Shown: one piece after another, positions 1 through 10,460 of the stretch
How positions within the stretch are numbered: the first letter of the stretch is position 1
How the letters are laid out: every line of letters begins with the position of its first letter
Made by a program: the position numbers and the translations under genes
The notes under the pieces: generated by a model
Databases searched by the model: none
The model's input: the letters and a program-made list of their open reading frames with translations, nothing else
What the model was told of the DNA's origin: nothing
From: Dryomyza anilis
Lineage: Eukaryota; Arthropoda; Insecta; Diptera; Dryomyzidae
Length of the DNA stretch: 64,000 nucleotides
Assembly (NCBI GenBank): GCA_951804985.1
Contig: OX638130.1
Span: 78,734,583 to 78,798,582, forward strand
Direction of reading: 5' to 3'

Positions 1-60
1 TTCAGGCTTAAGGCGCACTAACCAAACGAGCCACCGACGCTATACCAATTATCCAACACT
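1..60 (-). repeat. tRNA-derived SINE fragment, family B
   Basis: Read on the minus strand, this gives a tRNA-like head: TAGCGTCGGTGGCTC followed by GGTTAGTGCGCC, the shape of a Pol III A box. A second copy with nearly the same head lies at 40690-40765. It is cut by the window edge. It could be a decayed tRNA pseudogene, but the recurrence favours a SINE. Confidence 0.4.
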
Positions 61-800
61 CGTTTTGGTGCAATCAAAGTTGCAACAAATATTGGATACA
101 TTTGAGGACTGATTGCACTGATGGCATAAGTTTTGTCAAATTTGCTCTATTTCAATTTCTTATTCAATTTCTCATTTTTTTTTTGGAATGAAATTATCTT
201 TCCGATATTGTGTGTAGAAAACATCGCGCTACAATACAAAAATTAGCTTTTATTCGTGAAAAAATTAATAATAGATTAAATAAATGTTGTCTTTATTTAA
301 ACTTTATTATAATATTTAAATCAAGAATCGTAGTTTATTATTATATTAAAAAGGGTTTTAATCCTTCCCAGTTGAACAAAAGCTCTTTGACGACAAACTC
401 GTCAAAGACATATTAAGGACATTTTTAAATTTTTCACGCAAGACTTTGTCGCTTAAAACATCGTTAACGGCATTCTGCAGGAATAAATATTCATTATATC
501 GTGAATGAATTATTTAAGGACAAAGTCTTTTAGCTTGTCTAGTATTGCCACGACGACTGAGCGACAATGTCTTACTGCATGTCGTATAGTACAAGACCAG
601 TCTGAAAATTTATATTGAAATGAATGATTGCGAAATATACTTCGTAGCGACTTTTTCGAACAGACAAAAGCATAAAACAAATGTTCTTTAGATATAATAA
701 TAATGCGTGTTCATTTAAAGTGTTCATACAATGAAATATACGAATTGAAAACAATCCAAACATTTTCTGGTTATGTGATTCATGCTCGAGTGTATCAAAT
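61..800. other. AT-rich stretch, nothing recognised
   Basis: No coding homology, tRNA or clear terminal repeat is seen. A loose inverted motif (ctttgtc / gacaaag) recurs around 390-560, suggesting MITE debris. Open frames here are short and have no recognisable motif. Confidence 0.4.
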
Positions 801-809
801 CTTGGTGTT

Positions 810-1140
810 ATGTCGAAATTATGTTCATTGTCTGAACAAATTAATATAATGTCTAATGACATTGCAAAATTACAAAATAAAGAAATAAATTCAAATGTTT
901 CAACAAATTTTTATCATGTCACAGCAGAACTACAGCTTCTTGCTACTCAACATCAGCAACATCAACAACAGCAACTACATAAACAACATAAACAACAGCA
1001 ACATCAACAGCAGCAACTACATAAACAACAGCAACATCAACCACTTTTAAAGAGTGGCAACAATAGAAAGCAGCAGCTAAATGCGGCGAATACAGGCAGC
1101 GCACGTTGGGAAAAATGATCAAATACGCGCGCATGAGGCA
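810..1140 (+). pseudogene. Q/H-rich ORF1-like fragment of a LINE
   Basis: The open frame from 810 has about 30 ordinary residues with a possible helical segment, then a long run of Gln, His and Lys-Gln repeats from CAA/CAG/CAT triplets, then a basic tail ending GSARWEK and a stop. One missing base before the stop would continue as KMIKYARM. The same peptide is encoded on the minus strand at 8634-8690, beside the LINE that starts there. The recurrence makes a retroelement ORF1 (nucleic-acid-binding protein) more likely than a host gene. The Q/H run alone has no diagnostic value. Confidence 0.35.
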
Positions 1141-1680
1141 AAAACAAAAATGTACGGGAATGTTTCATTTGAATTGCTTATTATATAAAAGATGAATGCA
1201 GATAAAAATTCCCGTTTTTTTAAGTAAATATCTCTTAACACTTCCGAGTTATAGCCATCTGTATTAAGGCTTATTTCTTCAAAAAATTAAAAATGGTACA
1301 ACGATATAAAGGGTGTACTCAAATAGGTGTAAAATGTTCACTTATAACATAACAAAGTTATCACATAACAAAGACAGATAGGTCTCTTATCTAACTTATA
1401 ATTCATGTTAATAGCATGTCCTGTTCAAAGGATATTTGAATGTAAATGTACGTATTTTTTTCAGTATTATTCAAAAAAAATATAAAATTTAGACGTCTAT
1501 AACTTTTTTGGATCATACTATATTGAGAGAATAGTAGGATTTATGGTGGTTACAGCCATATAAATTTTATCTGCTCCGAAAGGTCATTTTATACCGTATA
1601 CCTAACCCTTAAATGCTCATGGAAAACGATTTAAACAAAAGTAATAAATATATCACCGTGCTTTTTCAGGTATTGGTCGG
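1141..1680. other. AT-rich stretch, nothing recognised
   Basis: No coding, RNA or repeat structure could be supported here. It probably belongs to the older sequence into which gypsy copy 1 was inserted. Confidence 0.35.
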
Positions 1681-1872
1681 TATATAAAGGTATATATATT
1701 CTTGATCAGCATCACTCAACAAGTCCGTTTCCCATGTCCGTCTTTTCATATGTCTGTATCTATGTTTGTATATATGTCTGTATATATGTCTGTCTGTCGG
1801 TGTTGCTGTCTGGCAGAATCACGGTAACTTGAATAATACTGGTTAGAATGCGATGAAATTTTGTTTCAATAT
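1681..1872 (-). repeat. Interspersed repeat split by gypsy copy 1 (left part)
   Basis: The segment carries tatatattcttgatcagca followed by a tgtctgtctg-type tract. In reverse complement this is how the 3' part of repeat family A looks at 14380-14490. The remainder resembles other fly repeats rather than family A. It continues beyond the retrotransposon at 7735-7830, where cacgcccacctccc and similar repeat wording appear. The flanking tetranucleotides are ATAT (1869-1872) and GTAT (7735-7738), an imperfect 4-bp target duplication. Confidence 0.45.
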
Positions 1873-2372
1873 TGTTACGAAAAGGGGTAATTTGCTCCAC
1901 TGTGCAAGCAATCAACAATAATAGATGAGACGCAAGACAATTCAGCGCACTAAGCAATGTGTTAGAAAGAGACGGAAGATCATTCAGCGCACTGAGGCAG
2001 TGTGCGAGAAAGACATGGAAGATCAGCGCATTAAAACACATGAGTGCGAATTAGATGCCAATAGCATGCGTCATTCACGAAACGAGTAGAAGGTTCTCCA
2101 AACAAGTCGAAGCATCTAAGGCACTGTACTTCAGTTGTGATTTAATAGTGAACTAGTGCGTCTCGTGAGTGAACATTGTAAAGATAAATTGTAGTAATTT
2201 AGCAGTTAATATAAGTGATTATTCTTTAAGTTGTTATTTAAATTAATAAAGTTAATTAATACTAGTTGAAATAATACTAGTTAAAAACAAATATAAGTGC
2301 GTTTTTATTTTGTACACAATCCAGCGATACGAACTCGTAGAACAGTTTTCCGTAGACTGAATTTTCGTAACA
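1873..2372 (+). repeat. 5' LTR of gypsy copy 1, promoter-deleted
   Basis: It begins TGTTACGAAAA and ends TTTTCGTAACA, a perfect 11-bp inverted terminus. It is 500 bp against 524 bp for the 3' LTR. It keeps about 21 bp (agatgagacgcaagacaatt) missing from the 3' LTR. It has lost about 45 bp that in the 3' LTR include the tail of the GAA-rich block and the TATATAA box. The heat-shock-like motif at 2088-2101 reads AGAAGGTTCTCCAA, so its third GAA module is broken. An AATAAA signal lies near 2245. Confidence 0.92.
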
Positions 2373-2373
2373 T

Positions 2374-2390
2374 TGGTGTCAGAAGTGGGA
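2374..2390 (+). promoter_or_regulatory. Primer-binding site
   Basis: TGGTGTCAGAAGTGGGA lies one base after the LTR. It is complementary to a tRNA 3' end finishing in CCA. The complement has the form I recall for animal tRNA-Leu acceptor ends (CTGACACCA), but that is from memory. The same site is intact in copy 2 (about 21340-21356) and altered in copy 3. Confidence 0.75.
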
Positions 2391-2402
2391 TTGTGATACA
2401 AA

Positions 2403-3833
2403 ATGGTTAAATTCGAACAACTTAAAGTCGACCAGCTAAAGAAGGAACTGGCGATTCATAATCTTCCAACTGTAGGTACGAAAGTAGAGCTACAAAAGCG
2501 TCTAATGGAAGAATTAGAGACCCAAGGCATTGACCTCGCAGAGCACGAGTTTGAAGTGGAAGCTGCAACAGCGTCATCGAAAAGTGTGGACACGGAGCAA
2601 AAAGTACAGTCCCAAAGTTTTGATATGAGCCAGTTGCTCGTAGCAATACAACAACAGTTTCAAGAAAATGCCAATAAAATGAAACAGAAGCTTCTAGAAA
2701 ATTCAAAACAGCTCCAAGAAAATTCGACCAGAATGGAACAAAAATTTCAAGAAAATTCCAGCAAAATGGAACAGAAACTTCTAGAAAATTCGAAACAGCA
2801 ACTAGAAAGTTCTAATCAATTGCAAACTGAAATTAAGCAGCAGATGCAGGAGCATTCTAAGCAGCTTTTGGAATTTTCTAATACACTCCATAGCAAAGTG
2901 ACGGAGCTAGAAACGCATGTAAATGACATGGAAGTGAACATTGATGAAAAAATTCAAAGATTATAAAACGGTATAGACAAAGAAATCCAGGAAATAAAAA
3001 AAGATTTGCACGTGTTGCAGATAAATGGATCTACACAGCATGTTGTTAGTGGTACGAGGCTAAAATCGCCGATTTACGATGGAACCACAGCGTTCAACAT
3101 TTTCAAGCTGCAATTTGAGACCACGGCTGTAAGTAATCGATGGAATAATGAGGACAGCGTAGCCGCACTTATCGTGGCGCTTAAAGGAGGCGCAGCTGAA
3201 GTATTTCAGACTGTTCCAGAAAGTGATCGAAACAGTTATTTAGCGGTTATGGCTGCACTGCTGCGAAAATATGGCAGTGATCACATGAAACAGATATACC
3301 GAATGGAGCTGAAGGGCAGAATGCAACGAAATGGCGAAACTTTGCAGGCGTATGCAGCGGACGTCGAGAGGCTTGCGCATTTGTCGTATGCAGATTCAAC
3401 GAGTGATTTCATAGAAAAGTGCAAGATCGTAGCTTTTGTTGATGGCATACACGATCAGGAGACAAAACGTGCAACAGTGATTACGCCCAAGGTAACATTT
3501 ACGGAAACGGTTACCATAGCTCTAACACAGGAGACAGCAAATGCGTTCTGCCGATCGGCTCCAAAGGCGCGTAGAATTGATGTGGAGAACGATGATATAT
3601 TTCAAGTAGTGTGCCAAGCAGTTAAAGCAGGCGTTAAAACCGAACACACATCAGCCAACAAAGATACCCAATTCAAAGGTAAATGTTACAACTGTGATAC
3701 ATATGGGCATATGGCACGTGATTGTCGTATAAAACGCAAGCGCTCAATGAATCCATTTGCAAATGAACCCCGATATGAAGAAACCCAGGATCATGTCCAA
3801 AATAGCGTAAATTTCAATCAAGCTTTAAACTAA
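2403..3833 (+). pseudogene. gag: gag of gypsy copy 1, one internal stop
   Basis: Gag would package element RNA into cytoplasmic virus-like particles. The start at 2403 is the first ATG after the primer site. Residues about 4-37 match the SAP fold pattern (QLKVDQLKKELAIHNLPTVG, then TKVELQKRL). Residues about 70-185 are a Gln/Glu/Ser-rich coiled coil with repeated QENS units. A TAA at 2964-2966 ends the first frame, but the same frame resumes at once; copy 2 has a glutamate codon there, so the stop is a mutation. The part from 3006 is the capsid-like region, with RLKSP, YDGTTAFN and LQAYAADVERLAHL, followed by one CCHC knuckle at 3684-3725 (CYNCDTYGHMARDC) and a basic tail. The frame ends about 125 bp before the protease. 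Confidence 0.9.
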
Positions 3834-3899
3834 AACGAGTCAGATCTGCGGGGCACGATCTGACTCCCATAACCGATTGCCCCAGAATCTCCATTTCAC

Positions 3900-6800
3900 A
3901 AATAGCTCGAAAGTCGAATAGTTTAACTGTCGAAGGACTCATTGATTGTGTAGCATATATGGTAACGTTGGATACAGGAGCTTCACACTCAATTATAAGA
4001 AGTAACCTTGTTAGGGACGAAATAGTGCCGCTTATCGGAATAAGAATGCAAATAGCGACAGGTGAAGAGACTCCAATCAGAGGGAAAAATTACCAAGGAA
4101 ATCACTATTGGCACTACGACAGTTAAGCATGATTTTATAGTGACGGAAATAGTAGACGAAATAATACTTGGCATGGACTTCATGATAAGAAACGGTTTCA
4201 CACTAGATTTAACAAGAAAAATTTTGAGTTATGCCAACACGGAGATCCAACTAAACATTGATTGTGACCAGAGCCCGAAAATTTAACAAGTTATTGCTCA
4301 TAAAAATAGAAAAATACCACCTAATTCAGAAGCAATTGTTTGGGCGAAATTAAATGAAGATTGTGGGATAAGCAAGTTGTGGGTTATAGAAGCGAATGAT
4401 GAGCAAATGAGCAGAAGTAATATTGTTGTCGGAAGAACATTAGTAGAAGCGACAATAGACAAAGTTGTTCCAATAAGAGTTCTCAACATGGAAAACTCGT
4501 CCAAATTAATTAAAAAGGGAACAGTGATAGGCCAGTGTCAAGAGGCATCAGCGATTATAAATTGTGAGTCAAATCCATCAAGAGACTACGGCATATCTCA
4601 AATAAACAAACAATCTACTCACAGGTTTATAAATGAGTGAACGAAGGATTGATAAATATCGGTGTATATTTGCTGAAAAGGGCCAAAAGGATGGCAGAAC
4701 TGCCATTGTAAAACATCGAATAGACACTGGTGATTCGAACCCAATTCGTCAAGCACCAAGAAGGGTACCACTTGCGAAAAGAGACGAAGTATCACATTTG
4801 GTTGAAGAAATGCACACAAATGGCGTGGTGGAACCATCTGAGAGCCCATGGGGTTCACCAGTAGTATTGGTGAAAAAGAAGGACGGTAGCACTCGGTTCT
4901 GCGTTGAATACCGAAAACTTAATGATGTCACAAAGAAAGATAGTTATCCACTGCCAAGAATCGATGACACATTGGAGACACTATCTAATGCTAAGTGGTT
5001 TTCCACGTTGGACTTGCAAAGCGGTTACTGGCAAGTAGAAGTCGATAAGAAAGATCGAAAGAAGACCGCATGCAGTACTGGAGAATCTAGAGGAAGTATT
5101 CCTTCGATTGAAAAATGCGGGTCTACAACTTAGCCCAAAGAAATGCTCACTTTTCAAGAAAGAAGTCAAGTATCTGGGCCATCGAGTTACCACGGAAGGA
5201 GTGCATACCGATGAAGATAAAATTGTTGCAGTGAAAAAGTGGCCCAGACCGCAAAATCTACATGACCTACGAAGTTTCTTGGGGCTATGTACATACTACA
5301 GGCGATTTGTTCCAGGTTTTGCCAATGTTGCTAGCAGTCTTCACGAGTTGACAAGAAAGAACCGCGCATTTCAATGGGGCGATGATCAGGAAAGGGCGTT
5401 TTTGAAATTAAAAGATCTGCTGTGCTCGGCACCAATTCTTGCGTATCCAATTCCAGGTGAGAAATTTATACTTGATACGGATGCGAGTGGATACGGAATC
5501 GGTGGAGTTCTCTCTCAAGTGATCAATGGACAAGAAAAAGTGATCGCATACTACAGTAAAACATTGTCCAAGCCCGAGCGAAATTACTGTGTCACCAGGA
5601 GGGAGCTTCTTGCTGTAATTGAAAGTGTGAAAAATGTCCATAAGTATCTGTACGGACAACAGTTTCACTTAAGAACCGATCACGCAGCACTACGATGGTT
5701 ACTTCAGTTCAAAGATCCGGAAGGCCAAATTGCGCGTTGGATAGAACGATTACAGTGCTACGATTTCTCAATAGAACATCGTAAAGGAGGAAATCATGGA
5801 AATGCAGATGCTCTGTCACAACGCCCATGTAAACCAGAATGCAGGCATTGTTCAAGAGCGGAAGGAAAAGAAAACATAATTGACATTCGTTTGCTAAATG
5901 TTTTGCCCGATGAAAAATGGACTCCGGAACAAATTCAAATTGATCAAAAGAGTGATCCCGACCTCACAAAAATCATGATGTTCAAGGAACAGCAAAGAAA
6001 ACCATCATGGGAAGATATAGCTGCCGACAGTGCCATAACTAAAGCTTACTGGGCACAGTGGCAGAGCTTAAAGCTACAAGATATTTGCTTATATCGTGTA
6101 TGGGAAAATGAAGATGGCACATCCGCTAGAAGTTTGATTGTTGTTCCCAAGTCAAAAATAAAAGAGATACCATGGTGGATCTAGTGGTGATCATTTGGGC
6201 ATTAATAAAACGGTCGAGAAGGTAAAGAAACGTTTTTATTGGATTGGATGCCAAGAGTCAGTCGCAGATTGGATTCAGAATTCGCGGCAGGATGCATCAA
6301 TACAACGTGGGAGCACCATTCGAGCGTATTGCCATGGATGTCGCCGGGCCGTTTCCAATCAGTTATGCGGGGAATAAGTATGTGCTTGTCGTCATTGACT
6401 ACTTCAGCAAGTGGCCTGAAGTGTATCCCATGCCGAATCAAGAAGCCACAACAGTTGCGGCTGCATTAGTTAAAAACTGGGTAAGCCGTTTTGGAGTACC
6501 GTTGGAATTGCATTCAGATCAAGGAAGAAATTTTGAGTCTGCTGTATTTAAAGAAGTATGCAAAGTCCTCAACATACACAAAACACGAACAACGCCTTTG
6601 CACCCGCAATCAGACGGCATGGTGGAGAGATTCAATCGGACTTTGGAAGAGTATCTCAGAAAAGTGGTTGATAAAAATCAAAAAGATTGGGATACACACA
6701 TACCACTATTCCTCATGGCTTATCAAACGGCGGTTCATGATACCACAGCAGCTTCACCATCTAAAATTGTTTTTGGAACAGACTTAAGATTACCTGCGGA

Positions 6801-7173
6801 TTTAAAGTTTGGTGCGAGTCCTTCAGCTGGAATTCCTGTACACAATTATGTTTTCAGAAAAAGAGAAGAAATGAACGAAGTGCATTGGTTTGTAAGACAG
6901 CGTACACAATTTGCGAGTGATAAGATGAAGGCCAGATACGACTTGCGCACAAATTCAGAGGGATTTACGGAAGGACAACTTGTTTTGCTCTATAACCCAC
7001 AAAGGAAGAAAGGCTTATCCCCTAAGCTACAAACACACTGGGAAGGACCATACAAGATAATTAAAAGAATTAACGATGTCGTGTATCGGATTCAGAATAC
7101 TGCAGGCGTTAGAAGAAAAATGAAAGTGGTACATTTAGAAAGGTTGGTGCCGTATAGAGAGAGAGAGGATTAA
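3900..7173 (+). pseudogene. pol: pol of gypsy copy 1 (PR-RT-RH-IN), frameshifted and deleted
   Basis: The protease site LDTGAS is at 3968-3985. An extra A near 4085 shifts the frame, and a TAA at 4284 breaks the linker. The RT N-terminal half is at 4633-5070 ([26 protein letters not shown]). At about 5070-5082 the sequence jumps past the catalytic YLDD block, which is present in copy 2. RT thumb and RNase H follow at 5108-5840 (TDASGYGIGG, RELLAVIE, RTDHAALRWL). Integrase is at 6190-7173: the zinc finger is damaged and out of frame, but the DDE residues remain (AMDVAGPF, HSDQGRNF, GMVERFNRTLEEY), as does a C-terminal GPYKI motif. The stop is at 7171. At least four independent lesions are visible. 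Confidence 0.92.
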
Positions 7174-7191
7174 CATCTGTTCGGGACGAAC

Positions 7192-7210
7192 AGATTTAGG
7201 TGGAGGGCAG
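7192..7210 (+). promoter_or_regulatory. Polypurine tract
   Basis: A purine-rich run, aggtggagggcag, abuts the 3' LTR and would prime plus-strand DNA. The same tract precedes the 3' LTR in copy 2 and copy 3. Confidence 0.8.
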
Positions 7211-7734
7211 TGTTACGAAAAGGGGTAATTTGCTCCACTGTGCAAGCAATCAACAATAATTCAGCGCACTAAGCAATGTGTTAGAAAGAGACGGAAGATC
7301 ATTCAGCGCACTGAGGCAGTGTGCGAGAAAGAGATGGAAGATCAGCGCATTAAAACACATGAGTGCGAATGAGATGCCAATAGCATGCGTCATTCACGAA
7401 ACGAGTAGAAGGTTCTCGAAACAAGTCGAAGCTTGTCGAAACGTGTCGAACTGATGCCTGCAGTATATAAGGCCGCGCATCTAAGGCACTGTACTTCAGT
7501 TGTGATTTAATAGTGAACTAGTGCGTCTCGTGAGTGAACATTGTAAAGATAAATTGTAGTAATTCAGTTGATATAAGTGATTATTCTTTAAGTTGTTATT
7601 TAAATTAATAAAGTTAATTAATACTAGTTGAAATAATACTAGTTAAAACCAAATATAAGTGCGTTTTTATTTTGTACACAATCCAGCGATACGAACTCGT
7701 AGAACAGTTTTCCGTGGAATGAATTTTCGTAACA
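7211..7734 (+). repeat. 3' LTR of gypsy copy 1
   Basis: 524 bp from TGTTACGAAAA to TTTTCGTAACA. It holds two tandem copies of a 42-43 bp unit (attcagcgcact...ggaagatc) at about 7259-7345. A heat-shock-like AGAAGGTTCTCGAA is at 7407-7420, a TATATAA box at 7464-7470 and an AATAAA near 7605. By eye it matches the 3' LTR of copy 2 throughout, apart from the last base. Confidence 0.93.
7407..7470 (+). promoter_or_regulatory. LTR promoter: heat-shock-like element and TATA box
   Basis: AGAAGGTTCTCGAA fits the nGAAnnTTCnnGAAn heat-shock factor pattern at all nine core bases. Further GAA modules follow (gtcgaagcttgtcgaa). TATATAA at 7464 lies about 44 bp downstream. The same arrangement is at 15274-15337, 21617-21680 and 59924-59987. 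Function is inferred from motif only. Confidence 0.55.
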
Positions 7735-7830
7735 GTATGTTTTAGCCAAAAAATAGTTCTGACTTCGAAAATGAGCCAAATCGGTAAACGGACACGCCCA
7801 CCTCCCATACAAGTCACTATAACTCTAAAG
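7735..7830 (-). repeat. Interspersed repeat split by gypsy copy 1 (right part)
   Basis: This continues the repeat at 1681-1872. The phrases cggacacgcccacctcccat and aagtcactataactc resemble the cacgccc...catac wording of the repeats at 39300, 46590 and 47630. It is too short to name a family. Confidence 0.35.
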
Positions 7831-8015
7831 GAACCACTAATTCGTAAATTATTTGAGATATTATTATAAAATTTAAAATGCAATGTTAGAATTGACATAA
7901 AAATATGTTTTGCAAAAATGGACGATATTAATAAATTCTACAATTTCCTCAATTTATCACTTTGTTGTAAATGATGTCATTTCCTGGTGGGTATTAATAG
8001 TAATGCACGATTCTA

Positions 8016-8490
8016 ACTAGGTATGTGCAATTAATCGTTTTACCGGAATGTCTGGTTAATCGTAAATGCAATATATCAAATTTTCGATGTGTCATATTTA
8101 TTTGAATAACCGAAATTACTATTATTCGGTTAATTAGAATTTTGATTAATTAAAAAACGATTACTCGATTAATCAGAAATATGATTATTTTAAGTACGAT
8201 TAATTGTTTTGTTGTTGGCATGATTATAAATTACTATATTATACTTGTTACGTATCTTTTCCGGCATTTGTAATTTTTTGTATTTTTTTTAAACAAAACT
8301 TTGTTTTGTATTGCTTTTTAAACAGAAATTTCTAGGTTCTCAAATAAAAAGTATTTTTATTAATTAAAAGATTTAATTAACCAATTAATCTTATTTTTGG
8401 TTAATTAAACAATACGATTAATCGAATAATTTATTAATCGTGATTGCGATTAATCAGAATTTCCTGTAAAACAATTTATCGCACAGCCTT
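8016..8490. mobile_element. hAT-like MITE rich in CGATTAATC
   Basis: The left end AGGTATGTGCAATTAATCG and the reverse complement of the right end (AGGCTGTGCGATAAATTG, then TTTTACAGGAA) are imperfect inverted repeats. The interior is packed with the palindromic word CGATTAATCG and variants on both sides. No transposase frame is present. A target duplication could not be fixed, so the superfamily is a guess from the terminal sequence. Confidence 0.5.
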
Positions 8491-8633
8491 TAAATGTAGG
8501 GTATCTGTATAGGGTACCACTAAAAAAAAACCGAGTATGCCACTCGATTCCCCAAAGAATTATCTTTAAGAATATCCAGATATGTAAATACCTATCTTTA
8601 TTAGTATAGACGTGAAATTAAAAAAAAATGACA

Positions 8634-8690
8634 TGCGCGCGTATTTGATCATTTTTTCACAAAGTGCAGCGCTTGCACTAGCATTAGCAT
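8634..8690 (-). pseudogene. Inverted piece of LINE ORF1
   Basis: On the minus strand it encodes ALCEKMIKYARM, the peptide also hidden at the end of the 810-1140 frame. The DNA word atgcgcgcgtatttgatcat is shared with the reverse complement of about 1119-1139. It abuts plus-strand ORF1 sequence, which suggests a 5' inversion of the kind made during target-primed reverse transcription. Confidence 0.35.
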
Positions 8691-9068
8691 TAGCAGGATC
8701 AGTGTTCATGTGTCAAATTTACACAGAGATACCTCAACCTCTGATATACGACTCATGTTGCAGACACTATCATTGAAGCGCGATGCAGATTTATCAACAC
8801 TGTTTTTTGCTCATTGTTCCGTCAAACCACTTTGAAGCTGTAAAGAAGTTAGAGCACTGGCCGGCTGGAGTGTGGGTGAACAAATTTCGTCACTCTCCAA
8901 AAAACGATTTGCCAGCTCATACTCTCGAAGTCAATTAACGGCGAATGATAAAATACATGGTGCAGTAAATATTGCGCCACACAGTTACCATCCTATAGTA
9001 ACTTCATCTCACCCACTATTTATTGAGGAGCAGCAATCTCTCTTACTATCAACATTAACACCGCAAGT
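8690..9068 (+). pseudogene. ORF1-like remnant of LINE 1
   Basis: One frame reads IVPSNHFEAVKKLEHWPAGV followed by WVNKFRHSPKN. This is the kind of C-terminal segment seen in ORF1 proteins of Jockey-like LINEs (domain identity inferred). The frame degrades on both sides. It is interrupted at 9069 by a MITE and resumes at 10030 (PQVSLTPTLSLRNQ). Confidence 0.45.
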
Positions 9069-10029
9069 CAGTGATGATATTTTCAGTACAATTGTACTTT
9101 TTTGAGTACAATTTCAATATCAAAAGTACGCAAGTACTTCCCATACCATTTTAGTACAATTCCATTATAATAAATTCCAAAAACAATAAATTAAACAAGT
9201 TATTGGCGAATAACTATAGATAATTTTAATCTACAACGTAATTTAATGTAGCACATTTCACAATTATTTTCATATAAAAACTTTAAAAAAGTTATTAAAT
9301 TTCAGTTCTAGGTCAATTTTAAAAGGAGGAATATTTTGAAACAGCAATTGAAACCGTTTTTAATATCTAACGTAATCTAACTATAAACTAAAATCAGATG
9401 GACAAACAAAAAAAAATCATTTTAGTAAACAAATGCTCATTTATTTATTTTTAATATTTTATTAAAATTATAATAACATTTTTTACGTAACTGATCTTTA
9501 GGTCTTGTGTGGAGAAAATAAATCTTTTTTTTTAAATACTGACAAAAAAGTAACATTATTATAAGAACCGAAATTGAACCGGTATATTTTAATACAGAGT
9601 AAGATGGAAAATAGAATACATCTTTTTTCAATTAAAAACTTTTTTTTTGTTTTAAACCAACTTTATATATTTCACAAACAAATTCTATTAGACAAAATTG
9701 TCTTCATTTTTTTTTAATCTAAAATAATGAAATTTAAATAATATCGACGTCATTTTTACGACTGTATCTTTCTTTCGGAATACGGAAAGAAAAATAGAAA
9801 GAAATTATTTGAAATTTTTATATTCAATATTATTTTGAGTCTATATTTTTTAAATAATTAAAAAAAAAATTCTATGAAATACATGTATTTTTAGGCGATA
9901 TATATTTGTATGATCTTCGTATTTGTTAATTAATAACATTTAAATTTATGAAAAAATACAATTTGGTTCCATTTAGTACAGTGTTTTTACGATAACTTAC
10001 AATATCGATATTTTCAAATATCATCCCAG
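9069..10029. mobile_element. hAT-type MITE inside LINE 1
   Basis: 961 bp flanked by a perfect 8-bp duplication CCGCAAGT (9061-9068 and 10030-10037). The ends are CAGTGATGATATTTT and, in reverse complement, CTGGGATGATATTTG. An 8-bp duplication with CAG-type ends fits hAT. The interior is AT-rich, with frequent gtacaat and no transposase. Removing it rejoins the LINE ORF1 text. Confidence 0.7.
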
Positions 10030-10460
10030 CCGCAAGTGTCGCTTACGCCTACACTGTCGCTGCGCAACCAAGCGCGCTCTCATTGTTCTTTGGATTTTGC
10101 AACATATTTCACTTCTTCTCCTTCTTTTCATCATGGGACTGAGCACCAACATAGTTACGCATCTGGCTTCGTTCTCATCGCAGATGCGCTCATTTCAACA
10201 CAAGGCAATCAACATAATTTCCCTGCAGACAAATTATTCTTTATATTACCAAAATAGTGGCGGTATACGGACGAAATCTTTCAATTGGCGATGTCACTTC
10301 ATGAAAATGATATCCGAGACATGACTGCACACGGACATCTTAAGTTCCGAATTTTTTGATGAATATTATTGCGTTCATCGATTGGATCGTTGTCCAATTA
10401 CTACTGGCAGAGAAAAAGGAGGAGGTGTTCTTCTTGCAGTAAGGGCAGATCTGCACAGTA
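10030..10460 (+). pseudogene. LINE 1: end of ORF1 and endonuclease N-terminus
   Basis: From about 10230 the text reads LYYQN-GGIRTKS, then about ETWLHTDILSSEFFDE, then EKGGGVLLAVRADLHS. This is the signature start of an apurinic-type endonuclease in Jockey-like non-LTR elements: a QN near the N terminus, ETWL, and GGGVLLAV. Frameshifts separate the parts. The rest of the endonuclease, including the usual GDFN block, is missing where the SINE entered. Confidence 0.7.

Larger units (their letters stand above)
1873..7734 (+). mobile_element. Ty3/gypsy LTR retrotransposon, copy 1 (defective)
   Basis: A 5.9 kb element with LTRs at 1873-2372 and 7211-7734, a primer-binding site directly after the 5' LTR, a gag frame, a pol region in another frame and a purine-rich tract before the 3' LTR. 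Pol order is protease, reverse transcriptase, RNase H, integrase, which defines Ty3/gypsy. There is no env frame between integrase and the 3' LTR. The copy is dead: gag has an internal stop, protease is frameshifted, and the catalytic centre of the reverse transcriptase is deleted. Its closest relative here is the inverted copy at 15010-21894. Confidence 0.95.

Noticed and set aside
6202..6441. Antisense and alternative frames over integrase in copies 1 and 2
   Set aside because: They recur in both copies because the DNA is conserved there, but they encode no known domain; the integrase frame carries the DDE motif.
7173..7210. Envelope gene after pol, as in errantiviruses
   Set aside because: Only about 40 bp separate the pol stop from the 3' LTR in copy 1, so there is no room for env; copies 2 and 3 agree.
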